Source: JANNAT01 sp031384605
GTDB lineage: Bacteria > Pseudomonadota > Alphaproteobacteria > Rhodobacterales > Rhodobacteraceae
NCBI GenBank assembly: GCA_031384605.1
Contig: JANNAT010000089.1
Coordinates: 62,001 to 126,000 of the forward strand
DNA: 64,000 bases
Direction: 5' to 3'
Position 1 is the first letter of the stretch. Each line of letters opens with the position of its first letter. Position numbers and translations under genes: made by a program. Of this stretch, positions 42,013 to 50,634 are shown piece after piece. The notes beneath the pieces are model-generated. The model was not told where the DNA came from. It made no database searches and saw only the letters and a list, made by a program, of their open reading frames with translations.

Positions 42013-42112
42013 CGGGGGTTTCACACCCCCTATCGGCAATTGCTGTGGCAATTGCCGCTTCCCCCGCGGGATATTTTTAGACAGATGAAACGCAAGTTTT
42101 AGATAAATTTTA
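42013..42112 (+). repeat. dispersed intergenic repeat, copy B
   Basis: GGGGGTTTCACACCCCC hairpin, then CGGCAATTGC..GCAATTGCCG hairpin, then CCCCCGCGGGATATTT, AGATGAA and TTTTAGATAAATTTTA. The last 16 bases are identical to copy A after rpsI. Both copies follow the 3' end of plus-strand genes and may work as terminators; here it also closes hflX against the convergent mct-meh operon. Confidence 0.65.
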
Positions 42113-42117
42113 CGGGC

Positions 42118-43332
42118 CTAACGTCCCGCCACGATGCCTTTGTCCATCAATGCGCCGATTTGCGCCGACCCAAGGCCCAATACATCGGCGAGAACCTCTT
42201 CGCTGTGTTGGCCCAGTTGCGGGGCGGGCATAGGCTGCAAGCGGGGATGGGCGGTTGAAGTAACCGGGCTGCCCGGTGTGATGTAACGCCCGATGCCGGG
42301 TTGATCCAGCATCTGCATCATCGGGTTATCAAGGCCCAGATCGGCGTCATGGTTGACCGCGCCTGCAAATGTTCTGAACGGGGCCCATGTCAGGCTGGCG
42401 GCGTCAAACAGCGCGGCAATTTGCGGCAGCGGGCGGGCGGCGAACCACGGCGCAAACAGCGCGGTGATCTGCGCGCGCAGGGTCCAGCGGTTGCCTTCCC
42501 GGGCCAGATCAAGGCCCGAGCTTTGCGCCAAAGCGTCAATCGCGGCCCCCATGTCCAGCACTTTGACCAAGCCGCGCCATTGGCGATCGGTCAATCCGAT
42601 CACCATGATGCGCGTGCCGTCTGCACAGATGAAATCCTGCCCATAGGCCCCATAAAGCGTGTTGCCGGTGCGGGGGCGGTCAACACCGTTGATGCTGACC
42701 TCGGCAATCAGCCCCAGATGGCCCATTACCGCCGCGCCGACGTCTTTCAGCGACAGTTCCGCCAATTGGCCCGCGCCGTTGCGCAGCCGGTGGCGTTCGG
42801 CAGCCAGCAGCGTGTTCACAATCACTTGCCCGGTGATCAGATCCCACGCAGGCAGCATATGCGCCACCGGGGCTGTGGCATCCATTGGCCCCGTGGCCAT
42901 CGGAAAGCCCAAGGCGGGGTTGACGGTGTAATCCACCGCAGGTTCGCCCCGCCTCGTTCCGATCAGCGACACCATGATCAGATCGGCGCGGCGGGCCGAC
43001 AGGGCAGGGTAATCCAGCGGACCGCGCCCGCGCAAATTTGTCAAAAACAGCCCCGCATCGGGGCCGGGGGCGGTGATAAGGGCTGCGATGATCTCAAGGC
43101 CTTCGGGGCGCGCCATATCGACGGCAAGTGATCGTTTGCCCTTGTTCATTCCGGCCCAGAACAGGCTGGCACCCGATGCCGTCACCGGCCAGCGCGCGGC
43201 ATCAAGCCCGCCTTGGATGCGGTCTACCCGGATCACATCGGCCCCCATTTGCGCCAGCGTCATCCCCGCAAACGGCACGGCGATAAAGGCGGCGGATTCC
43301 ACCACGCGCATACCTGTCAGCGGGGCGGTCAT
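42118..43332 (-). CDS. mct: 2-methylfumaryl-CoA isomerase (mesaconyl-CoA C1-C4 CoA transferase)
   Basis: 404 residues, CaiB/BaiF CoA-transferase family. It carries blocks I associate with Mct of Chloroflexus: GADVIRVDRIQGGLDAARWP, FWAGMNKGKRSLAVDM, DYTVNPALGFP, LPAWDLITGQ (catalytic Asp), LKDVGAAVMGHLGLIAE and DNPMMQMLDQPGIG. Mct moves CoA within mesaconyl-CoA from C1 to C4, in the second cycle of the 3-hydroxypropionate bicycle. The start overlaps the stop of the neighbouring hydratase gene, whose own family (Meh) performs the next step, which supports the call strongly. The start at MTAPLTGMRVVE is chosen over one 87 bases upstream. Confidence 0.82.
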   Translation of the reverse strand: MTAPLTGMRVVESAAFIAVPFAGMTLAQMGADVIRVDRIQGGLDAARWPVTASGASLFWAGMNKGKRSLAVDMARPEGLEIIAALITAPGPDAGLFLTNLRGRGPLDYPALSARRADLIMVSLIGTRRGEPAVDYTVNPALGFPMATGPMDATAPVAHMLPAWDLITGQVIVNTLLAAERHRLRNGAGQLAELSLKDVGAAVMGHLGLIAEVSINGVDRPRTGNTLYGAYGQDFICADGTRIMVIGLTDRQWRGLVKVLDMGAAIDALAQSSGLDLAREGNRWTLRAQITALFAPWFAARPLPQIAALFDAASLTWAPFRTFAGAVNHDADLGLDNPMMQMLDQPGIGRYITPGSPVTSTAHPRLQPMPAPQLGQHSEEVLADVLGLGSAQIGALMDKGIVAGR

Positions 43333-44168
43333 TGCGGCCACCCGATGCTGGCCTGCATGCAGCTGATATCGCCGTTTGTCACCGTGGCAAGGCTTTGTGC
43401 TCCATCCGCTGCGGGCCACCCCATCAGCCGCAGCACGTCGAAATGGAACAGCGGACGGATGCCGCGAAACTTGAAACTCGTCGGGGCCTTGCCTGCGTTG
43501 TGATCGCGGGCAGCCCCCATCAGCAGCATTGCCTGCATCGGGCCATGCACCACAAGGCCGGGGTATTTTTCAACTTCGCGCGCATAGGGCAGATCGAAAT
43601 GGATACGGTGGGCGTTGAACGTCAGCGCCGAGAAGCGAAACAGCCGCACAGTATCCATCGCAACCGGATCTGCCCAATCGGGGGCATCGGCGGCGATCAA
43701 CGGCGGCGGTGGGGTGAATTGATCCGGCATTGCCATATAGACGATATCTTGTTCTTCGGTCACCGCCAGCCCGTTGGGGCCGTCGATCCGGTGGCCGACG
43801 GTGACAAAAACCATATCGCCGGTTGACCCGGTTTTTTGCACCACTTTCAGGATTTCAGATCGCCGTCGCATTGGTTGGCCAATCTTCAGATCGGTATGAA
43901 ACACCAGCCGCCCGCCTGCCCACATGCGCCGCCCTAACGGCACTCGCGGCAGGAACCCACCGCGCATCGGGTGACCATCGGGGCCGAGGCCCGCCATTGG
44001 GGTATCCGTCTGCCAGCCCATCCAGTGCCATAACGGCGGTAACGGATCATTTTCGTGCAAAGCGGTATCGCAGCCCAAAGTTGCCGCCATCTGCCGGGCT
44101 TGGCGGGGGGTGACCGTGTCTTCGGCGGTTTCCGTGCGACCGATCCAAGCGTCATACGTAACGGACAT
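43329..44168 (-). CDS. meh: mesaconyl-C4-CoA hydratase (FAS1-like/HTD2 dehydratase family)
   Basis: 279 residues with two hot-dog folds: an N-terminal FAS1-like dehydratase part (~10-140, with WHWMGWQTDTP and GGFLPRVPLGRRMWAGGRL) and a C-terminal part with the hydratase-type FSALTFNAHRIHFDLPYAREVEKYPGLVVHGP (Asn/His site ~197-204). This is the HTD2/Meh plan; Meh hydrates mesaconyl-C4-CoA to citramalyl-CoA. Overlap with mct by four bases makes the pairing functional rather than accidental. Itaconyl-CoA hydratase is a close alternative within the same family. Confidence 0.8.
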   Translation of the reverse strand: MSVTYDAWIGRTETAEDTVTPRQARQMAATLGCDTALHENDPLPPLWHWMGWQTDTPMAGLGPDGHPMRGGFLPRVPLGRRMWAGGRLVFHTDLKIGQPMRRRSEILKVVQKTGSTGDMVFVTVGHRIDGPNGLAVTEEQDIVYMAMPDQFTPPPPLIAADAPDWADPVAMDTVRLFRFSALTFNAHRIHFDLPYAREVEKYPGLVVHGPMQAMLLMGAARDHNAGKAPTSFKFRGIRPLFHFDVLRLMGWPAADGAQSLATVTNGDISCMQASIGWPQ

Positions 44169-44221
44169 GATCTTTCCCTATCGCTTGGTTTTGGGTAATA
44201 AAGTTGCGCAGACGGGAAAGG

Positions 44222-44743
44222 TCAAGGCCCAATGCTGCGCTGCAGCCAAACATCGCGGGGTAACGTCAGATAGATCGAATCGCACCACTCGTCGCCCAAC
44301 AGAAATGTGGCCTTTGCCTGACCCGTCTGCACAAAGCCCAACCGCGCGAGCAAGGCGAGCGAGGCCGCATTGCGCGGATCAACATCGGCGGTCAGATGAT
44401 CCGCCGCGAAAGTGGCAAAGATATGGGCAAGAACTGCCCGCATCGCCTCGGCTGCCAGACCTTGGCCCCAATAATCGGGATGCAGGATCATGCCGACACT
44501 GGGCAACACATACCCTCCGGCTGTGCCAATGACATGGTTATTCAAAAGGATCACGAATTCCGCTGATAGGGCCGTTTCGTGCGCCAGACTGCGGGCCAGC
44601 CAAGCCTCTGTTACGGCCAAATCAGTATGCGGCAGAGTTGACCAATAGCGCATGGCGTCGGCATTACTCATCACGCGGTGCAAGTCCATCGCATCTGCCA
44701 TTTGCGGGCGCCGCAGGGTCAGCCGCGATGTGTGCAATATCAT
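44222..44743 (-). CDS. GNAT-family N-acetyltransferase (RimJ/RimL type)
   Basis: 173 residues. Acetyl-CoA-binding motif A is the MILHPDYWGQGLAAEAMRAVLAHIF stretch (~84-108), preceded by ETALSAEFVILLNNHVIGTAG and followed by VDPRNAASLALLARLGFVQTG. The N-terminal LHTSRLTLRRPQMAD is that of RimJ/RimL-like enzymes, which acetylate protein N-termini or small amines. The start overlaps the acylase stop by four bases. Substrate unknown. Confidence 0.87.
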   Translation of the reverse strand: MILHTSRLTLRRPQMADAMDLHRVMSNADAMRYWSTLPHTDLAVTEAWLARSLAHETALSAEFVILLNNHVIGTAGGYVLPSVGMILHPDYWGQGLAAEAMRAVLAHIFATFAADHLTADVDPRNAASLALLARLGFVQTGQAKATFLLGDEWCDSIYLTLPRDVWLQRSIGP

Positions 44744-47211
44744 TGTGCTGCGGGTGTCAGGGTGGTGATGCCAACCGCAGCCGCCCGCGCCAAAGCGGGA
44801 TCAAGCGACATCGGAATATACTCGCCGCGCCGCCACAATTCGGCCAGATCATCGTAATGGCGCGACAGCGGATGCCCCGATTGCCCCGTGGCCGTGATAA
44901 ACACCGAACTGTCAGGATCGGCGAAATCATAAACCCCGCGATAACCGCCGCCATGCACGTTCAGATAGGGGTTATCCCCGGTGCCTTTGGTGCGCCCGCG
45001 CAGCAAGGTGGTATCGCCGCCGCTGGTCGATTGGCGGATATTGACGAAATAGCGCAGCAGCGTTACCTCGCCCATCACCGGGTGGTCGTGCGTCGCCTGA
45101 TGCGCGTCACCCCAACGCCAGCTTTCCAGATTGGGGCCGTAGGTTTCCGCCAATTCCAGCAAAGCCTGATCCAGCGCCTGGCGGGACACATCGGTGCAGG
45201 TTTCCACCGCCGCTGATTGGATCACATCGCACCACACTGACGCGCCGCCCACGTTGCGAAACACCCGTTCGATGAACACAGGTTCAGGGTGGGCGAACTG
45301 ATCAGCCAAGGGGCCGATTTCATCGCGCGCCAGCCGGTCTTGCAAGCTTCGCAGCCATGCTTCGGCGATCAGCGGTTCGGGCAGATGTTCGTTCATCTCG
45401 CCGTTCCAGTTGGCCAGCAGCGCCAGCGCCTTTTGGCGCATCCGTTCGGGTGTGCCATCGGGGGCGGCGTCGCCGGTGAACCACAGATCGGCACCAATCA
45501 GCGGCAGCAGGCTGCGCGCGGTGGGGGAAACCGTATCCAGCTGCGCCTCGATAAAGCTGTCACGGGTATGCACGGCACGGGTTTTCATCAGCGCAAGCCA
45601 GCGTTGAATGCGCTGCGTGTCGCCCCAGTAAAAGCTGACATGACGCGGAAAAGCACGGTCGATGGTTTTGTTGTTGGTGTTGCCCAACAGGCCCGATGTG
45701 GGGTTCACAAAGCGCGGATTATCGGCGTAGGGCAGGGTGCCTGTCCAACGGTTTGACCCTTCCCAGCCGGGTGCCGGCATCCGGCCCTGACTGCGGTGGC
45801 GGCCGTCACGCGCAGGCATCGCGCCGATGGTTTGCATGGCAATCCCGTTGGCATCGGCCAGCATCAGGTTTTGCGAGGGCGCGATATAAAGCGCACTTGC
45901 CTTGATCGCGTCGTCGACCGACCCCGCAATCATCAACTGCATCGCCGCCGTCATCGTCGTATCTGCGCCCGACAGTGCCGTCCATTCCAGCGCCGCCACA
46001 TCGCCCGCAGGCGTGACCGAGGCCAGATCGTAATGCGATCCGGGCAGGATCGGCCCGGATTGCGACCAGCGCAGGGTGATTGTCACCGGATCGGCGTCTT
46101 TGATCGCAATGATCGTTTTGCGGGTGGTGAACGGCTTTGGGCCGTCGGGCGTCAGATATTCCTCTGGATTATCAGGATTTATCCGTTCAATCACCACATC
46201 CTGATCATCCAGATAGGATGAGGTAATGCCCCAGCCCAGCTTTTCCGATCGCCCCAACAGCACAACCGGCATGCCGGGAATGGTCGCCCCAATCACCGAA
46301 CCTGTTGGCAAGTCCAGCCGCGCCAGATACCAGAGGGTGGGGGCGGTAAAGCCAAGATGCGGATCATTGGCCAAAAGGCTGCCCCCGGCGGCAGACCTGT
46401 TTGGCATCGCGGCCCAGGCGTTCGAGGCCCCCGCAAACGCGGCTGATCGGAACGGCGACAAGGGGGCGTCGAGATAGGCCATTTTGGTGGTGGCGACTGC
46501 GGGCATTTGCCCCGGCATCAATTGCGCGTAATCGGGTAGGGCGGCGATACCGCTGGTGGGATCATCTGGCAAAATATCGGACAGACGTTCAGTGGGCAGC
46601 AGCATCGACATTTGTGCGCGTTGCACTTCGGTTTCCAGATGCGACGATAATTGCAGCGCCATCAGCTTGATGATCGCAATCGAATCCGCCGGTGACCATG
46701 CGGCGATTTCATTCGAGAAAAAGAAAAATTCCGGCGCGCCCCGCCCGCGGGCGCCGGCATTCACCTGATTGATCCACGCATTCACCCCGGCTGCATAGGA
46801 CTGAAGTGCCAACCGCGTGCGCGCGTCTTGCGCGGGAACCGATTGTTGCGACAAAGTATAAATATCCAGCCGCCGCACCAACTCATCTATCTTCAAGGTG
46901 CGCGCGCCGAAAATTTCCGACAACCGCCCTTGGGCGGTGCGCCGCAGCATGGTCATTTGCCATAGCCGGTCTTGGGCGTGGGCAAACCCCAAAGCATAAT
47001 AGACATCGGTTTCGGTTTTGCCAAAGATATGCGGCACGTTGTTGTTATTGCGCACAATTTCAACCGGGGCGGAAATGCCGGGCAGGGTGAAATCTTCGTT
47101 ATAATCCGGCAAAGACCGGCTTAGAATATAATAGGTCAAAAACCCCGCAAGCAGGCCCAGCACGATCAGGGCGGTAAAGCCGCGCAAAAGCCAGCGAAAC
47201 GCGATCAGCAT
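44740..47211 (-). CDS. penicillin acylase family protein
   Basis: 823 residues, Ntn-hydrolase. An N-terminal transmembrane segment (~10-30) would anchor or export it. The alpha-chain part contains VEIVRNNNNVPHIFGKTETDVYYALGFAHAQDRLWQM (~50-86). Autocatalytic cleavage is expected before Ser263 in AGASNAWAAMP, and the beta chain carries LLANDPHLGF and NTNNKTIDRAFPRHVSFYW. Members cleave amides: beta-lactam side chains, acyl-homoserine lactones or other N-acyl compounds. The substrate cannot be read from sequence; quorum-signal hydrolysis is one possibility. Confidence 0.88.
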   Translation of the reverse strand: MLIAFRWLLRGFTALIVLGLLAGFLTYYILSRSLPDYNEDFTLPGISAPVEIVRNNNNVPHIFGKTETDVYYALGFAHAQDRLWQMTMLRRTAQGRLSEIFGARTLKIDELVRRLDIYTLSQQSVPAQDARTRLALQSYAAGVNAWINQVNAGARGRGAPEFFFFSNEIAAWSPADSIAIIKLMALQLSSHLETEVQRAQMSMLLPTERLSDILPDDPTSGIAALPDYAQLMPGQMPAVATTKMAYLDAPLSPFRSAAFAGASNAWAAMPNRSAAGGSLLANDPHLGFTAPTLWYLARLDLPTGSVIGATIPGMPVVLLGRSEKLGWGITSSYLDDQDVVIERINPDNPEEYLTPDGPKPFTTRKTIIAIKDADPVTITLRWSQSGPILPGSHYDLASVTPAGDVAALEWTALSGADTTMTAAMQLMIAGSVDDAIKASALYIAPSQNLMLADANGIAMQTIGAMPARDGRHRSQGRMPAPGWEGSNRWTGTLPYADNPRFVNPTSGLLGNTNNKTIDRAFPRHVSFYWGDTQRIQRWLALMKTRAVHTRDSFIEAQLDTVSPTARSLLPLIGADLWFTGDAAPDGTPERMRQKALALLANWNGEMNEHLPEPLIAEAWLRSLQDRLARDEIGPLADQFAHPEPVFIERVFRNVGGASVWCDVIQSAAVETCTDVSRQALDQALLELAETYGPNLESWRWGDAHQATHDHPVMGEVTLLRYFVNIRQSTSGGDTTLLRGRTKGTGDNPYLNVHGGGYRGVYDFADPDSSVFITATGQSGHPLSRHYDDLAELWRRGEYIPMSLDPALARAAAVGITTLTPAAQ

Positions 47212-47306
47212 GGGGTAGGCCGCATGAGGTGGGTTGTCCTTGACGACGGGGCGTTGGTGCCTTCCTAGTCCAAAGCCAAATGCGGGGCAATGCGGGGAGA
47301 GTGAAG

Positions 47307-48170
47307 ATGGCAAAGCTGGCGTTTCTTGGCCTTGGGGTGATGGGCGCACCGATGGCGGGGCATCTTGCCGCAGCTGGGCATCTGGTTTGCGTTTATAACC
47401 GCACCGCCGCCAAAGCGCATGCTTGGGTTGCGCTGCATGGCGGGCGAATGGCGGATACTCCGGCGGCTGCCGCTGTTGGGGCAGAGTTTGTGTTCGCTTG
47501 TGTTGGCAACGACGATGATTTGCGCGGCGTTTGCGGTGGCACGGATGGCGCGTTTGCGGGCATGACTGCGGGGGCGGTCTTTGTTGATCACACCACGGTT
47601 TCGGCGAAAGTCACGCGCGAGCTGGCGGCTGTGGCGGCGGGTTTTGGGCTGGGTTACGTCGATGCCCCGGTATCTGGCGGCCAGGCCGGGGCGGTAAATG
47701 GGCAATTGTCGATCATGTGCGGCGGTGATCTGGCAGCTTACGCGCGCGCCGAGCCGGTGATGGCCGCCTATGCCCGCATCTGTCGGCGTTTGGGCGATAC
47801 GGGGGCAGGGCAACTGGCCAAAATGATGAACCAGATCTGCATCGCAGGTCTGATGCAGGGCCTGTCCGAAGCACTGGCCTTTGGCGAAAAGGCGGGGCTT
47901 GACGGCGCAGCGGTGGTTGAGGTGATTTCACAAGGCGCCGCTGGATCATGGCAAATGGTGAACCGGCATAAAACCATGCTGGACGACACATTCGATTTTG
48001 GCTTTGCGGTGGACTGGATGCGCAAGGATTTGGGGATTTGTCTGGAAACCGCAGATCAGATCGGCGCGCGTCTGCCGGTGACCGCGCTGGTCGATCAGTT
48101 TTACAAAGACGTGCAATTGATGGGCGGCGGGCGCGGCGATACGTCGGGGTTGATCCGACGGTTAAGGTAG
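47307..48170 (+). CDS. NAD(P)-dependent beta-hydroxyacid dehydrogenase (3-hydroxyisobutyrate dehydrogenase family)
   Basis: 287 residues. Rossmann motif GLGVMGAPMAGHL (~7-19); NRT after the second strand, which usually goes with NADP; substrate-binding DAPVSGGQAGAVNGQLSIMCGG (~116-137); catalytic Lys in GAGQLAKMMNQ (~173). Candidates are 3-hydroxyisobutyrate, tartronate semialdehyde or related acids. GGGGAGAG precedes the chosen ATG. Divergent from the acylase gene. Confidence 0.87.
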   Translation: MAKLAFLGLGVMGAPMAGHLAAAGHLVCVYNRTAAKAHAWVALHGGRMADTPAAAAVGAEFVFACVGNDDDLRGVCGGTDGAFAGMTAGAVFVDHTTVSAKVTRELAAVAAGFGLGYVDAPVSGGQAGAVNGQLSIMCGGDLAAYARAEPVMAAYARICRRLGDTGAGQLAKMMNQICIAGLMQGLSEALAFGEKAGLDGAAVVEVISQGAAGSWQMVNRHKTMLDDTFDFGFAVDWMRKDLGICLETADQIGARLPVTALVDQFYKDVQLMGGGRGDTSGLIRRLR

Positions 48171-48191
48171 GCGGGCTGGTCGTGGGCGGGT

Positions 48192-48262
48192 GGTGCGCCT
48201 AAAGGCACACCCTACAGATCACCTAAAGTTGCGTCCATGTAGGGTGTGCCTTCACGCACACC
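48192..48262. repeat. pair of inverted palindromic units (GGTGYGCC family)
   Basis: GGTGCGCCT/AGGCACACC (48192-48211) and GGTGTGC/GCACACC (48243-48262) are two hairpins arranged as mirror images, so that AAGGCACACCCTACA and TGTAGGGTGTGCCTT form a perfect 15-base inverted repeat around 21 bases. The layout is like REP/BIME elements. It lies between two convergent genes and can terminate both. Confidence 0.65.
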
Positions 48263-48277
48263 ATGGTCGCAACATCC

Positions 48278-48847
48278 CTACGGAATGATCCGGCTATACT
48301 TTAACCCCGCCAATGTCGCCCCCGCGATCAGGCCTTGCTGACCAAAGATCAACCCGATCACCGGGTCCAACTCGGTTGTTTCTTTACCAATCGTTTTGCC
48401 CTGATCTGGCGTGGCATAACGGATGTCGGCCGATGCGGCCCAGCCGTTTGACCGGCGGAACCCTGTCAACGCGCCATCGGTCATGAAAAACAGCGCATGG
48501 GCATATTGCTGCGCGCCGATCTGAAAGCCGATGCTGGCGCGGGTGGCAGAATAATAATCCACCGTCGCCCCGTTGATGCGCAGCGCACCGCGACCGTAAC
48601 CGCCGCCAATGCCAAAGCCTGCTTCGGTAACCAAAGGCATGAACAACACGCCATAGGCACGCTGCGCCAGATCACGGGTGCCGGGATAAGTCTGAAACAA
48701 ATAATCCCGCGTGGCATCGACGCGCGCATCAATCTGCGCCGATCCGCGCGAACCGATGCCATTGCCCGTCACATTGGTGTCGCACCCCGCCAGCAGCACC
48801 GCCGCCGAGCCTGATGCCAAAAAGCTGCGTCTGGAAACCTGTGCCAT
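48278..48847 (-). CDS. YSC84/SYLF-domain lipoprotein, probably Tat-exported
   Basis: 189 residues. The signal has a twin-arginine motif (SRRSFLASG) and a lipobox LLAGC with Cys22, so it is likely folded before export and lipidated. The rest is a SYLF (YSC84) domain: DLAQRAYGVLFMPLVTEAGFGIGGGYGRGAL, ASIGFQIGAQQYAHALFF and ELDPVIGLIFGQQGLIAGATLAG. SYLF domains bind phosphoinositides in eukaryotes; bacterial roles are unclear. Confidence 0.85.
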   Translation of the reverse strand: MAQVSRRSFLASGSAAVLLAGCDTNVTGNGIGSRGSAQIDARVDATRDYLFQTYPGTRDLAQRAYGVLFMPLVTEAGFGIGGGYGRGALRINGATVDYYSATRASIGFQIGAQQYAHALFFMTDGALTGFRRSNGWAASADIRYATPDQGKTIGKETTELDPVIGLIFGQQGLIAGATLAGLKYSRIIP

Positions 48848-48970
48848 CTAAATCTGCCCTCTATGCCTGATGCCGGGCTCTGATTGGCCTGACTTGCTAC
48901 CAGATATAGCGGGTTTTGCGCGGGCTGTCATGCCCCTGATACAGATGCGGCAAGGGCTTGCTTACCACGA

Positions 48971-49972
<1,002 letters not shown>

Positions 49973-50109
49973 CGGTGTTGTCCTCAAAGCGCAACGGGGC
50001 GGGCACGGGCAAAGGGGCTTGCGGTCTGACGCCCTGCCTGCCATGGAAAGGCGTTCGTCTCAAGCGGACAAATGCGACGATCTTGGATTGCGGTAGGAGT
50101 GTGCGGGCG

Positions 50110-50634
50110 TTGGAGTGGTATCAGATCATCTTCGAAATGATCGACATGCGGTCATTTTCGAACCTGTGGTATTGGATCGCGCTGGCCGTTCTATGGTCAT
50201 CAGCCAGCCATTGGGTGCTGGGCGTGCCGTTTGACCTTATCACCCGCGCGCGGCGTGATGGCGGTGACGCGCAGCAAGATCTGGAGGTTATGGTGCGCAT
50301 CAATGTGGCGCGGTTGTTGTTTATTGTCCGCACGGCGGGAACCTGGGTGATCGGGTTCGCGTTTTTCATGATTTCGGCTTTGCTGATGCTTGGCTTCTAC
50401 TATAGCATTGAATTCGCACAAGCTTTGGTATTTTTCGTCGTGCCAATGGCCATCCTGAGCGGCCTTTCCGTGCGGTCGGCCCGGCTGATCGAAGCGGGCG
50501 AAAACACTGGCACGATGCTGCATCGCCGCTTGTCGCGTCACCGCATCAGCATTCAATTTCTGGGCATGGTGTCGATCTTTGTCACCTCGATGTTTGGCAT
50601 GTATCAAAATCTTCAAATTGGCGTGTTGGGCTGA
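50110..50634 (+). CDS. conserved membrane protein (annotated elsewhere as component of SufBCD complex)
   Basis: 174 residues from a TTG with GGAG ten bases upstream. Four hydrophobic segments are visible: LWYWIALAVLWSSASHWVLG, ARLLFIVRTAGTWVIGFAFFMIS, SIEFAQALVFFVVPMAILSGL and the C-terminal ISIQFLGMVSIFVTSMFGMY. The opening WYQIIFEMIDMRSFSNLWYW is conserved in Rhodobacteraceae, where databases carry the label 'component of SufBCD complex'; I know of no proof for it. Longer readings upstream run through the hemB promoter and are rejected. It abuts mfd directly. Confidence 0.7.
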   Translation: MEWYQIIFEMIDMRSFSNLWYWIALAVLWSSASHWVLGVPFDLITRARRDGGDAQQDLEVMVRINVARLLFIVRTAGTWVIGFAFFMISALLMLGFYYSIEFAQALVFFVVPMAILSGLSVRSARLIEAGENTGTMLHRRLSRHRISIQFLGMVSIFVTSMFGMYQNLQIGVLG

